This document shows positions 44,393 to 55,688 of a stretch of 64,000 nucleotides of DNA, in pieces. A program made the position numbers and the translations under genes. Below the pieces are notes generated by a model, which saw only the letters and a list, made by a program, of their open reading frames with translations, made no database searches and was not told where the DNA came from. Numbering within the stretch: the first letter of the stretch is position 1; every line of letters starts with the position of its first letter. Source of the stretch: Nematopogon swammerdamellus (Eukaryota; Arthropoda; Insecta; Lepidoptera; Adelidae); NCBI GenBank assembly GCA_946902875.1, contig OX336342.1, forward strand, positions 13,695,523 through 13,759,522, read 5' to 3'.

Positions 44393-44670
44393 TTCTTTTT
44401 TTTTTATAGACAGCCGGCGTGGGTGTCTGTGCCCAATACTTTAACGGAAGATCAGACACAGCCAATAACACCATTCCTCGCGAAACCACGCTCAGAGAGG
44501 CGCCATGCCGGCTATGAGGCGGACAAAAAGGTTGTCGTCTAATTTATTGACACGCCTTTTGACTCACCGGAAGACGGATAGCGCGGCGCTGGATAGAGTC
44601 CAAGGACGCCAATAAGTAAAGAGGGCATCCACCCCACAGATGACTACAGTACTCCATCACCGGGCGAAAA
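44393..44670 (-). pseudogene. Truncated Jockey-like retrotransposon fragment
   Basis: T-rich tail at 44393-44406. The minus frame reads VMEYCSHLWGGCPLYLLASL and DSIQRRAIRLP, which parallels the fragment at 27.8-28.3 kb, then loses the frame. An internal deletion brings the 3' UTR close to this motif. Confidence 0.75.
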
Positions 44671-45521
44671 ACTAATTCTGTCGCGCAACAAGGCTGTGTT
44701 TTGTATCTTAAATTAGTTAATTCAATTTGGACTATCAAATCACCCCGACGACAGTTGGTTTCAGACTTGTAATGTATTAACTATTATGAAATCATCACTT
44801 GCGGTTCTCATCATCTCTTCTATTAAAGAATTTGCATTTGAAATAGAAAATATGCAACCATAATGTGAGAAAAGGAAAAATGCGTATTTCCTAAACATTT
44901 AGTTTGGTTTTTATCTCACTCTTTTTTATTGAAAGCTCAATAAATGGCGCCGAACCACTGGAACGACCACAATGGACATTCGGTTACTTTTCAATTAAGC
45001 CGTTGTTCCTCAAAAATAAACTTTCAAACGACAAAAACAACAGTCGTTAACGTGCAGGTGTTACAATGTGTTGTCGAAGTTAATATAAACGGACCCGAGG
45101 AATCTCAAAATTTTCAATCGAGCCCGGAATACATTTAGATCAGAATGGAACTTAATTAATTCAAGAACTTTCTTTGATTATTGATTGGGGCAGACGTGAT
45201 GCTTTGGATCCAATTAAAATACGAAAGCGGAATCCAGTTTTCACGTTGAAGTTCCAGAATTTTTTTTAAATTTCGTTAATATACTAATACAACTAACACA
45301 GTTTATCATGGTTATATTCTTTATATTATATTTTAAATTCACACACACACAAGTATTTTGCTAACTTATATTTCACAACATACGACTCTCAAACATCCAA
45401 AGGTTGACTGGGAGAAATCCTTGTAAGGGATAGGTCCGCCTATCCCCTCATGTAAATTACTTATCGTTTGTTACTGTAAAATGTTTTGGAGCAATAAATA
45501 AAGTATTTCTTTATATCAATC
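44671..45521. other. Unique non-coding stretch
   Basis: 44940-45230 is base-balanced, with AATTAATTC and GATTATTGATTG words; possible conserved element. No gene seen. Confidence 0.35.
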
Positions 45522-45668
45522 TAAAATACAAGCGCGAGTTTTACTCACGCACGGAGGGTTCCGTAGACCGCTACGCCATACCTGTCAAAAAATCATATCC
45601 GTCTATCTTTTGTCTGTCTGCAATACAAACTACCTGTGGCGCCATCTAATATTAGTAGCGTGAATGAA
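45522..45668 (+). mobile_element. Truncated relative of the 12.5-kb ACCGGCCAAG-type element
   Basis: CGCGAGTTTTACTCACGCAC, GGAGGGTTCCGTAGACCG and CATATCCGTCTATCTTTTGT match 12.55-12.65 kb. It stops in TATTAGTAGCGTGAATGA. Confidence 0.7.
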
Positions 45669-45800
45669 TATGTACTAATAAGACGCAATGCAGACCGCAT
45701 TGCGTCTTTTGATGTCGAAAGAGTGCCAGCAGCATGCTCCTCTCCGCTTGTATCTTCCTGCTATCCTAATTTGTTATACAAAGTTAATCAATATCAATCA

Positions 45801-46163
45801 TCAATACTAATAATAAATCTGTAAGGGATGGTCATGGTGTAAGTTACATAAGAGATATTGCGTTTGTGGACTGTATGATATTAAAACTAAATTGACGATT
45901 TTTAGAAATCTTTTCTGTATATATGTATGTATGTTCTTCCATAACTCTTAAACCGATCATCCGAATTCGATTAAACTTAGACAAGCACATTTAATTTTAC
46001 GGGACACAGGATAGGCTAAATTAAATTCAGTTCCGGTTACGCTAATGTGGCTCTCATACAAACCGATTGGTTCCGTCCGCCGAAATGACACGGTAGCGGG
46101 CTTACTTACTTTCTTCTCTTTAAATACGAATTTCACGCGAGCGAAGCCGCGGGAGAAAGCTAG
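45801..46163 (+). mobile_element. Short non-autonomous Helitron-like element
   Basis: 5' end A|TCAATACTAATAATAAATCT, 3' end GCCGCGGGAGAAAGCTAG|T. The subterminal CGCG-AGCGAAGC-CGCG arms form a hairpin. The A|TC...CTAG|T borders and hairpin agree with Helitron rules, and the GCGGG-AAAGCTAGT ending is common in Lepidoptera. 363 bp, no ORF. Confidence 0.7.
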
Positions 46164-46815
46164 TTATTTATATGTATATTAATTGATTATGCATTGAATG
46201 ATACAAATTGTATCTTCCTTAAACGTCGAGTCAAAATAAGAGTGAACAAAATAAATGTTGGAGTGTAAGACCAGTTCTAATAGCTTCATAATGATGAGAA
46301 CTCTCCCGAAGGCTGAGCTGGCGTTGTGGAGGCGGCTAGCCGGACTGGCCGTTTGTCTTCTAATTCTGCGGTAATGAGAAAAATAATGAATTCTTGCACC
46401 GCACCGCGCGCCGCGCGCCGCCCGCACCCCTGAAGAGCCGCGTTGAGTAAGCCGCCGACCTTATCGACACGGACGCAGCCGGGCCGCGCCACTCCAGCCC
46501 TGCTGCACATACACACCACTAGGATGTACATAAATACCTACACAATCAACTACGAGTGTCTATTGCGACGTTGGTTGTCTGTGATACTGATAGATAAGTC
46601 AAGATTTTTGTGGGTAACATTTTTCCGCATTTAAATTTCCGGCTAAATGATTCTGAACAAAGTCTCAAAAGATCAAACAATGTCATTCGGGAACGAAGAA
46701 ATGGCGACAGAGCAAAGACCTTTCGTTTTGAGAAACTTTACATATTTAGGCCTACAATATACTTGTAGATATATAAATTGTGTTCATGGGGAGTTTGGCC
46801 GCTAAGACCTGAATT
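46164..46815. other. Unique stretch with a CpG-rich patch
   Basis: 46395-46500 is CpG-rich (CCGCGCGCCGCGCGCCGCC type). No domain-bearing frame. Confidence 0.35.
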
Positions 46816-47048
46816 TGTTTTTTTTATGTAATCCGTCATAGGTGGGTGAGTCAGAGGGGCCAGAGCACACGCTCCGATCACCCAATATCACCTCCGAGAA
46901 GGTAGGTGCCATACCGGAGACTTCCCGTTGGATTGATGGCTATACCGGACTAGGGAAGAACACAGCCGAAGCTGCTATGCGGCCATCTTAAATCCAGTGC
47001 TGTGGTACCAACCCAGTCGGCTACAATTTGAGCCGACTACCTAGTAAC
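46816..47048 (-). mobile_element. tRNA-derived SINE family D, copy D2 (5'-truncated)
   Basis: A T-rich tail at 46817-46824 is followed by the reverse of D1 (63.05 kb): TAATCCGTCATAGGTGGGTG, AGGTAGGTGCCATACCGGAG, AACCCAGTCGGCTACAATTT. It stops at CTACCTAGTAA, immediately before the unclassified repeat at 47050. Confidence 0.8.
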
Positions 47049-47049
47049 G

Positions 47050-47346
47050 GCAGGCCTCACGCACTCTATGTACTTGTGCGCGCTAACTACCTACCGCCCG
47101 ACACGGGCCGCCGGCGGTCTATTTCGGCGGTTAATTCGTCAGCCGCGCGAAGTATACATAGACGCTCGCCCACACAACTGCGCGCAGCTGCTAAAAAATA
47201 ACCACTTTACACTCGATCGTTAAGGTACATTTTCCCACGCAGCGATTGGCGACGTGAAACAGTAGAATATTAAAGCCCGAAGGTAGAAACATTTTCTATG
47301 GAGTGATTTATCTGTTACGAAGTAACTATTAAGTAATCTGTGGTAA
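47050..47346 (-). repeat. Unclassified ~300-bp dispersed repeat, copy B
   Basis: Reverse complement of 14082-14388, including GCAGGCCTCACGCACTCTAT and CTACCTACCGCCCGAC. It directly abuts SINE copy D2. Confidence 0.8.
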
Positions 47347-48825
47347 CGGGCAAGGTTGGTAAGTACGTACAGTTTTACACCGGTCCATGCTATTGCTACC
47401 GCCGGTATATGCCACCTGTATTGTTTATTGAGCCTTCAAATGCTCAAAAATGCAATGTTTTGAGTACCTACTCTTGAACTTGTCACAATTTGTTTTTGTG
47501 GTATTCGGTTCAATTACATCTACATTCTTAGAAATTTCGCAAGCTTGAATTAACTGGTAAATATAAGATTATAGGCAGGGAGAGCGGTCAATATTTATAG
47601 AGCTATGTACTAGCTAGCATATTGAGTTTCTGATTGAGACTTCTTTGATATAAGAGTATAATAACATTAAATGTTTTAACGTAATTTACGCAGCAACTGG
47701 AGAGAAGACGATAAAATTTATTTTATGAAGCTAAGTTAAAGATTCATAACGTTCGTCTGAGAAAGTTTTCTTTTTCAAAACACGTCACGAGTTAGCAGCA
47801 GAAGGTAAAATTTACGACTCAGGACCGCGAATTATTCCGCTTCCCCCACACTTTCGCTTATTACGTTTGGCGTAAAAGAAAAAGATTTATTTTATTACGG
47901 CATCTGAGAGACTCGAGCTATGATCCCGAGTAGCCGGGCAATCAATCCAGAGCCGCGTCCTGTCTATTTCGTATAGATACACACACCTCTATCTGCAAAG
48001 TAAGCAAATAATTTATGAGAAATTCTCCAAAGACGAGCATCAATCCGAACTATTTATCTTTATATTCAGGTGTACGACGGAAACTGACTGTTAGTTACGA
48101 GTACCGACTGGAGTTACGAGTAGGAAACTGAAAAATTATATATACAATTATGTTTGCCACCATTATGATGTTCGACATCACATATAATCTCAACATTGTC
48201 TCCATGGATGCGAAAATAATTTAGGCGACAGAATCTAAACCAATATTAACATCCAAGGACGTGCATAGCAGGGCATGAAAAAGTTTGGTCTATTTAATTT
48301 TGATCTTTATTCTGAAATCGTTCATGTGTATATATCATATTATGTAATCGGCGGCGGCGCTCCAGCTATTTTAGATACCAACGTACTTATAGCATTTATA
48401 CCTAATGTATAAAAATGTGTTTGAAAGATTATCTACATAGCAGCTATGGCTTTAAGAACAAATGCGCGCGGGAAGTGAACGAGAGTATATTATGAGAGTA
48501 GGAATTAGCTGGGGTGGTTGACTGGAGATATAAATGGCAAGTTTTTAGGAGCAACTAAGCGAGTAAGCACCTGCTCTTACTCCCACGCCACGAAAACGTC
48601 CCTAAACAGCGCGACATGAAGCAGTGAATATTTTCCTTTTGTATTCGTATCTTTATTTATTCTTTGATCACTTATGATTTTCTTAGATTTCATATTAAAT
48701 ATATCAAATATAGATCGGAAATGCATTCAAGTCTTCTTTTTATTTATGGTCTACGCGTAAGTAAAATTTTCAGAAACAACATTATTTCACAGGCAAGCTG
48801 TTTTATTATGGTATCATACCGCTGA
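47347..48825. other. Unique non-coding stretch
   Basis: No gene or repeat recognised. Confidence 0.4.
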
Positions 48826-48904
48826 TAGCCAAGACGACTGGAGGAAAATTGGAGAGGCGTATGTCCAGCGGTGGACGCATACACGCCGACTGACTGACTG
48901 ACCG
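48826..48904 (+). mobile_element. RTE-like 3' end (copy 2)
   Basis: GACTGGAGGAAAATTGGAGA then GGCGTATGTCCAGCGGTGGA and a (GACT)n tail match the 3' end of the copies at 31.8 and 55.4 kb, here on the plus strand. Only ~80 bp remain. Confidence 0.8.
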
Positions 48905-48942
48905 ATATGGTGTGCAAGGTTGACTGAACAAATATATATGCT

Positions 48943-49440
48943 ATGGACCAAGTGATTAATGCGGGTATTATATGTAATGCCCGCGCATTATGAATAATGA
49001 CAAGTCAAATCGGGCCAAGTGATTAATTATTACTTATACTTCATTATTTATCATAGTGTCTGGTCATTATGAATACTGCTACGTTATCGTCGGGCAATTT
49101 GATAATTTAGGTACATTCGGCAAGGCGCGGGCATGGGCGCGGGGATAGACCATGTCTACATATGTTTATTGGACCTAGTTCGTAGGTATGAGGTTGACAG
49201 GAAAGTAGTATGGGTGAATGTGTTGGTGGTTTAAAAAAAAATAACCAGGGTTAATTTATAGAAGATGCGTCGCTACGTATTTTTCATTATCCTGCCCAAT
49301 ACGGGATAGACATTATTCATAATGCCCGGGCAATTTAATTATTTCAACAGTAATCATCATATTGCTCTCTCATATTGGGCATTTTTCAAAATGCCCGGGC
49401 ATTACGTATAATGCCCAATTAATCACTCGGTCCGTAACAT
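48943..49440. mobile_element. MITE with ~55-bp imperfect inverted ends and GCCCGGGC motifs
   Basis: Left: GGACCAAGTGATTAATGCGG, GTAATGCCCGCGCATTATGA. Right (complement): GGACCGAGTGATTAATTGGG, GTAATGCCCGGGCATTTTGA. The interior repeats ATGCCCGGGCAATT-type palindromes near both ends. About 490 bp with no ORF. The superfamily is unknown; the target duplication could not be fixed. Confidence 0.78.
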
Positions 49441-49993
49441 ATATACTACAAAATACCGCCATCTTCAACACTGAATATCTCTAACTTACGTCTACCTATA
49501 CTCTGTAGAATTGTCGGCAACCGTTTCACTCGTTACCATACGCGAGATAAGTTTCCTCGCTTCATGGCTCAGGATGGGCGGTAATCGGGGCAGGCTGCAT
49601 CGCGCGGGCGCCCGGGCGGTGGCTTCGAAGCGACAGGTGGCTATTTGTTCCTGCGCACCGCATCCAGCCTGCCTGGAGCAACTCCGCAGCGCCGCCGCCA
49701 TAGCATAGTATAGTATACACTCCTATATACTAACAGCTGTCGGTCTGTCTGTCTGCCTGTACCAACTGTCTTAGACGGTCAGCTATTAATCAGTAGATGT
49801 AAATTGAGTTGTCGATGAGCTAAGAATTAGGTAACGAATGAATTATAGCATTTAATAAGTATTTTACAGTCGTATAGTGTTAACTTGAAAATCAGCCACT
49901 CAATGGAATGGGGTGTGGATCCCTTACCGAAGATAGAATAAAACCTGCCCCGGTTGGTATTATCAGACCCCTTTTCGTCATATGCCAGATTAT
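49441..49993. other. Unique stretch with short CpG-rich patch
   Basis: The patch at 49580-49700 has overlapping open frames on both strands and no recognisable domain. No gene supported. Confidence 0.35.
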
Positions 49994-50247
49994 ATAAAAA
50001 ACCGGCCAAGTGCGAGTCGGGCTCGCGCACCGAGGTTTCCGCACCACAAAAAAAACATTGAAAAAAAAACACGTTTTTTGTATGGGAAAACCCTCGTAAT
50101 TTTTCACTTTTTCTATTTTTTATTAACACATTCTGTGAACCGGCTAGCTATTACGGTTCCAAAGATACAGCAATCGGAAAGACAGACAGACAGACGGCGT
50201 AGACTTAGTAATAGGCTTCCGTACGGTGGTGTACGAAAACCTGAAAA
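49994..50247 (+). mobile_element. ACCGGCCAAG family element, short copy
   Basis: AAACCGGCCAAGTGCGAGTC to GTAATAGGCTTCCGTACGG, with internal deletions and only three GACA units. It keeps GCACCGAGGTTTCCGCACCA and CGGCTAGCTATTACGGTTCC. Confidence 0.8.
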
Positions 50248-50679
50248 CTTACACTCTTGCTTGATATCTTAGTATATCTCTATTGAATTAGCCAAAATTG
50301 TGGTCGCATGCATAAATGAAAATATGTGCCAGTACGTACCGCTCTTAGTTCTATGGTCTACCTACAAGAAACACAGCAATTTGTCCAGGTGAAGCGAAAC
50401 GTCTACAGCCCCCTCCCCCCTCCCCCGCCCCCGCTCTACCTCCCCACCCCCACGCCCACCCTCAGCAGAACAAGAAACAGCCATTAAGTGCACGAGCACC
50501 CGCTATACGATATTGGCTGTGCGCGTCGCTTGAGTATGTCGTGGAAATTGAGGCTCCCTGAAATGTGGAACTGTGCAGGAATTAACATATTATTTTAGGA
50601 AAGGAAATTTAAAAAAATTACAGTAACACAGGCGTGTAGCAAAATTTATGAAATTATATGGAACGAATTACATGTTCGT
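50248..50679. other. Non-coding stretch with a C-rich tract
   Basis: The C-rich tract at 50409-50465 can form a G-quadruplex on the minus strand. Nothing else recognised. Confidence 0.4.
50409..50432 (-). repeat. C-rich tract (minus-strand G-quadruplex candidate)
   Basis: Four runs of five to six C separated by single bases. Confidence 0.85.
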
Positions 50680-51282
50680 CCCAACCAAAATTATGCCCGT
50701 GATTGTATGCATATGAAAGCGAAGAGAATCGTGATTATATCTTGATAAAATTAGTTCATCACATTAATTTATCTATTAAACATGTTTTTTTGAGATAACA
50801 TTTTTAACGCTTAGGTACTTAATTTTATTTACTCTAAATAGTCGATATTCCACAAGTACCACGTACTTACAAATAAAAAAAGAACCCCAACCAATATTAT
50901 GCCCGTGATTGTATGCATATGAAAGCGAAGAGAATCGTGATTATATCTTGATAAATTTAGTTCATCACAATAATTTATCTATTAAACATGTTTTTTGAGA
51001 TAAAATTCTTAACGCTTAGGTACTTAATTTTATTTACTCTAAATAGTCGATATTCCACAAGTACCAAGTACTTACAAATAAAAAAAGAACCCCAACCAAT
51101 ATTATGCCCGTGATTGTATGCATATGAAAGCGAAGAGAATCGTGATTATATCTTGATAAATTTAGTTCATCACAATAATTTATCTATTAAACGTGTTTTT
51201 TTGAGATAAAATTCTTAACGCTTAGGTACTTAATTTTATTTACTCTAAATAGTCGATACTCCACAACTACCAAGTACTTACG
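50680..51282 (+). repeat. Three tandem copies of a ~205-bp unit
   Basis: Units start with CCAACCAA(A/T)ATTATGCCC at 50681, 50887 and 51092. Units 2 and 3 are more alike (both have ATAAATTTAGTTCATCACAA) than either is to unit 1 (ATAAAATTAGTTCATCACAT). No ORF; the unit does not occur elsewhere in the window. Confidence 0.9.
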
Positions 51283-52019
51283 TATTATGCAGCTCGCTTA
51301 CTCACTTCACTCGTGAAATAAGAGCCTGGTAAGCTGAAAATCTTCTTACTAGCGCGAGGAGAGAATCGGCGAGGTCGACGACGACTGTACCGATCGTTCC
51401 ATTTAAGGTGATTATAACACCGGATTACCAGCGGAACTCACAGCAGAGTTTTCTTGTGTTTACTTTTTAGGGTCCCGTCGCAAAATGCGAAAAAAGGGAT
51501 CATGGGATCGCTCTGGTGTCTGCCTCTCTGTCGATCACACGCATATATCTCCGGACCTACTAAACCAATTTCGATGTAACTGGCGCCAAATTACGTATAA
51601 TTTTTGTCGCTAGATAGATTATTATAGATAAATTTGTCTAATAGTCCTGTTCAGGATACCCTAAATTTGCTTGCTATATAGGTTTGCTTTAATAAATATT
51701 TCGTCTAAAAGTTGAAAAAAAGCTACAGTTTTGTCGACGAACTTTTTCCTATTAAGGGTGGTTTGAAAATTCAGAAAAAATATATATATAGGTATTCTTA
51801 AGCTGTGTTGTTGTGTTATGTTGAGATAAAGTTAAATGTCTGAACAGTCAAAATTTTAATTTTGCAGTGGAAATCGTCGTCGTAAATTACAAACGAATCT
51901 CGATTAAATTGAGGACGAAGTATCGGACGGTGAAAACGATGGTCTCGCGAGCATACATCAGTCGAATCTACGCTGTGAAGATTAGGTGAAAAAACTTTTG
52001 GTCTTGGACTAGATCTCTT
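51283..52019. other. Unique non-coding stretch
   Basis: A TAGGGTCCCGTCGCAAAATG word at 51468-51487 hints at a remote repeat remnant (microsatellite lost). Nothing else recognised. Confidence 0.35.
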
Positions 52020-52322
52020 TGGTCGTGCCGGCTACATTGAACTGGACAGAAAACACGTATAACACGTATGACCGACCTTCGTTCAGAGCTGGTCTATCAA
52101 TCCGAACGGATTAATCCCTACCAGCTAAATGTGTGCATAGTAAGATAAAAGGAAGAAACTACAGTTTCAAGTGGAATCCGAACCAATGCCAACTTCAACG
52201 GTCGTACGGCCACCCATCCAAAGCCTGACCGCGCCCTAGTTTAAAATATAATTAGATGAAAGCGAAGCAGCGGTTACGGGACCCTCGGCACGTGAACATG
52301 GTTCACTTGACCACTTTTTTTA
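52020..52322 (-). mobile_element. Composite SINE K2: ACCGGCCAAG-like head plus 5S-like body
   Basis: On the minus strand: GTGGTCAAGTGAACCATG, GTGCCGAGGGTCCCGTAACC and GCTGCTTCGCTTTC, then AGGGCGCGGTCAGG, TTTGGATGGGTGGCCGT, GGTTCGGATTCCAC and the SINE body. The same head-body junction occurs in K1 at 62.1-62.5 kb, so the two parts moved as one unit. The body is diverged and 3'-truncated. Confidence 0.7.
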
Positions 52323-53029
52323 CAACAATTTGCATGTTTAAATAACTCGCGTGTCACGGAGTCACCATGTGAAGAAAGAGAGAATAGGCCTTAACATCAA
52401 AATCGATACAGGCGTTTTGGAGTTCAAGAGTTCACTATAAGTTCACAAACTAACTTTACATCATGCTACTCCTTATTAGTCCTTAGTATAATAATGGCAT
52501 AGATGGTTTAATAAGTGATAATGGCATTCATGGTTTTTACGGAACATTTGGTACGTGTTCATTGTATACTTACCTATTTTCGTTTTGTGAAATTTCTCTT
52601 CAGTCAACTTCACTTTTGTCCAATCTCTCGATATACAAGAATCCCCATGGCTTTGCCTGTGTAGACGGCCCATATTTTGTTTGCTTTGGGTCTCGCGCCC
52701 AGCGGAAGTGGCGCACGGAGGCCTGAGGGAGAAGTTGGGCGACGCGGCGGTGGCGCAGCGCGACAGGCCCGTCTGTTTCCGGGCGCGCCCTGCCCTGACA
52801 GTGGTGATATTGTTGTTCAACTTTTATTCTTAAGAATAAAACATAATATTCAACCAACCTTTCTTACTCATATTAAAAAATTTTTACATGGTTTCTATGA
52901 CGGAATTCTGTGATGGTAAATATTGACCTGAAGGGGCACTAAGAAAAACTTCACTTCACGACTATAATTTCTTTGAAGTAATTTTATCTATTTCTAATGT
53001 CGACTTCTAGAGTTATTTGAACATTTCTT
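52323..53029. other. Unique stretch with a CpG-rich patch
   Basis: 52680-52800 is GC-rich with open frames on both strands. No domain recognised. Confidence 0.35.
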
Positions 53030-53558
53030 ATTTATGGATACACGAGACATTTGGCGCCGTCAGCGTGGATTGTTGAGCCGGCGACACCCAAAAGCATTCG
53101 GTTTCGAACGGGGGCTGCGAATGGCGTGCCGGCGTGACAGGTGCCTTTTTACGCTTCTCTTGAAAGATCCTAAGTCATGCACTGAAGGAAACACATCGGA
53201 ACGAAGTGAATTCCAGAGTTTCGCAGAGCGGAAGATAAAAGAAATACTGGAGCGCTTAGGATGCATTCCCGTCTGCTACGCGTGAACCAAGAACATTTAA
53301 TTGTTCTTGGCGTGGACCTATGGTGAAATGGAGAGGTCGGAATCGATTCGAACAGCTCCTCAGAGCATTCGCCGTTGAAAAGTCGATACAACACACATAG
53401 TGAACTAATGTCTCTACGGAGTTGCAAAGGTTCAAGTTTGCAGGACACTTCAAAGTCGTTGACTGCGAACTGCACGTCTTTGGATCTAGACTAACAAGCC
53501 AAGTCGATACTGAGCAACTCCACCCTAGAGATGCGAGCAATGCTCCACGAATGACCTC
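53030..53558 (-). pseudogene. Decayed Jockey-like retrotransposon fragment
   Basis: In pieces across frames the minus strand reads EHCSHL, RRDISSLCVLYRLFNGECSE (near 53.4 kb), RSAKLWNSLRSDVFPS and GSFKRSVKRHLSRRH (near 53.1 kb). These are successive parts of a Jockey-type ORF2 C-terminus, so at least two frameshifts and a stop separate them. It is a different, older family from the 27.8-kb copy. Confidence 0.75.
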
Positions 53559-53709
53559 TTTTTTATTCTTTTTTTTTATGGTAACTGACACGGTTGGTCA
53601 CATCACGTACAAGATTCTCGACGTCAGCCCATAACACTGGGTGAACTAGGTGCCATGTCAGTGCTTTCATTTCATGTCGGCTACACTAAACTGGGCGGAA
53701 AACACGAAA
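53559..53709 (-). mobile_element. tRNA/5S-hybrid SINE, copy S5 (3' part)
   Basis: T-rich tail, then GGTAACTGACACGGTTGGTC, GACGTCAGCCCATAACACTG and TCGGCTACACTAAACTGGGC. It directly abuts the Jockey-like fragment at 53558. Confidence 0.8.
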
Positions 53710-55351
53710 GTAACTCTGCAAACAAAGCAAGGAGACTCTGCTCACCGAGAACAATAATTAAACAGCATGGAAGCTATTACAAGTATATTTTCAATAAGCA
53801 CTGTTTACAATTTAGAAGTTGGTTCACGAATCAAAGTAAGTACATCTGCCCATGACAGAGTTCTTATAAACAAGAACAAGTGAAACTGTTTCACGTTCTA
53901 GTATTTTCCAAACAACCAAGTGATTACGTAGGAAATGCAAAAAAAAACATAAAAGTAAGAACAGCATAGATTATTGGCCAGTGCATCATCAGCTTTATGT
54001 TACTTAATAAAAATAGCAGGAAAAGAACACTTTCTCACAACACTTCCGTCAATACTTTAATGCTTTCAAAGACTCCGAGGCAATTCATATTTATTATTTG
54101 TGATGGAAAGTTTATTTTATATTATGTATGTTTGTAATGTTGTTTCAATCAGACGACTTATATTTCTCTAGTCGGTGTTGCCCAGGCTCTAATGAAATCT
54201 GCAGCCTTGCGAAATATTCTTACTCCGGACACAATATTTTCTGAAGCTTGTAAATTGCTCGTACATATATACATATATATATATATATCCCTCCTCCGGA
54301 ATCCAACAAAGATGCGATAAAAATATGCGGTGACCCTTTATTAGGGTACATTTAAATTTTAAATCAGGCACTGGAATGTGAACGCCGCGGAAATTTCGTC
54401 GCGCTTGATGTTGAATTGCGGGTAGACCAAATAGAAAAGTATTATTTCTATTTTTTATTTAAATTTCCTTAAGGAACTTGTTAATATGTAAGGTGATTGT
54501 TTGGTCATGCAGGCCCTTTCAGTCGGTTAATCTGCATCAGAAACTAAGTAGATTCAAAAGTAACGTTGGAAAGAAATCAGTTCTCGAAAATACCAAACCT
54601 AAAAATGTTTGGAGTTTATTTAGAGTTAATTGTTATTTTTTTTTCAGATTCCCCACCGTTCTTTTTTTGGCATCCACTTAGTTTTTTATATCGATTAACC
54701 CCCTGAAAGAGCCTGTATGGTAAAACATAATTATGTATACGATTTCTTGGTTCCCAAAAAGAAAAATTCATTAAATATGAAATTCACAAATAGAATAATA
54801 CTATGTACCTACGATTTAGTGTAAACTTTCAGCAAGTAGTGAACCAGTATTTCTAAAATAACATCTACCTAGGTACTTATGCATATGAAATAACTTCCCG
54901 TGTTTTCAATTACTTCTACTACGAATGAATAAATAATTTAAATGCACGTTCGAAATCGATTACTTTAAATTCAGTTGCAGGCTGAAAATTTCAGTAGTTT
55001 TGAACGGAGGCAGTAAAGAGAAGCAATCTACATGGAAATAGTGTTGGTTTACGACTAGCCTCTTTAACATGCGCCTTGCCACACTCGTTGAAAAATACCA
55101 CCGCGCCGCGAGCGGAATACGTAGGCGGGCGGACCGACCGAGCGGAGTAGGGAAACAAATACCTAGCTCGACGCGTCCGGTCGGCGCGCGGGGCGGGCGG
55201 CCTGGCGCGCCCGCCACGCGCGCCGCCTCCGCGCCGTAGCCGCTGCTAACTTGTCTCATTCATTTCATTATACAATTATAATATAACAAATGTTTTTGTA
55301 AATTATTCAACCACAACTTTTCATAAGTAGTAAAAACATCCAAAATTTTAT
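53710..55351. other. Mostly AT-rich unique stretch
   Basis: Contains a (TA)n run at 54263-54288 and a CpG-rich block at 55090-55240. Frames in the block show no domain. No repeat recognised. Confidence 0.35.
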
Positions 55352-55578
55352 ATGTCAGTCAGTCAGTCAGCGTGTAGCGTCCACTGCTGGACATACGCCT
55401 CTCCAATTTTCCTCCAGTCCTACCGGCCTTCAGCGGTACGGAACCACTGCTTTCCGCCGACGTACTTGATGTCGTCGTCCCACCTGGCGGGTGGTCTTCC
55501 CACACTCCGTTTTCCTGTCCACGGTCGCCAGTGTAGGACAAGGTTACTCCAACGGTCGTCGTCTCTTCGGCTGACGTT
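55352..55578 (-). mobile_element. RTE-like retrotransposon 3' fragment (copy 3, best preserved)
   Basis: The minus strand reads VLHWRPWTGKRSVGRPPA, RWDDDIKYVGGKQWFRTA and EGRTGGKLERRMSSSGRY, with one frame change or stop between them, and ends in a (TGAC)n tail at 55352-55371. This is the C-terminal tail of RTE-type ORF2. 5'-truncated. Confidence 0.85.
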
Positions 55579-55688
55579 GAATACATAGTAAGAAAGTATT
55601 TTAATTTGAAGTAAGAATTGAAATTTGATGTACATATTAAGAAAGTAAATGACTAATTGTCTCAGTTTGACAGCAAATTTGTGTAATT
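55579..55688. other. Short AT-rich spacer
   Basis: No feature seen. Confidence 0.4.

Noticed and set aside
55080..55259. Coding exon in a GC-rich patch
   Set aside because: Open frames on more than one strand result from GC-rich composition; no domain or splice context.
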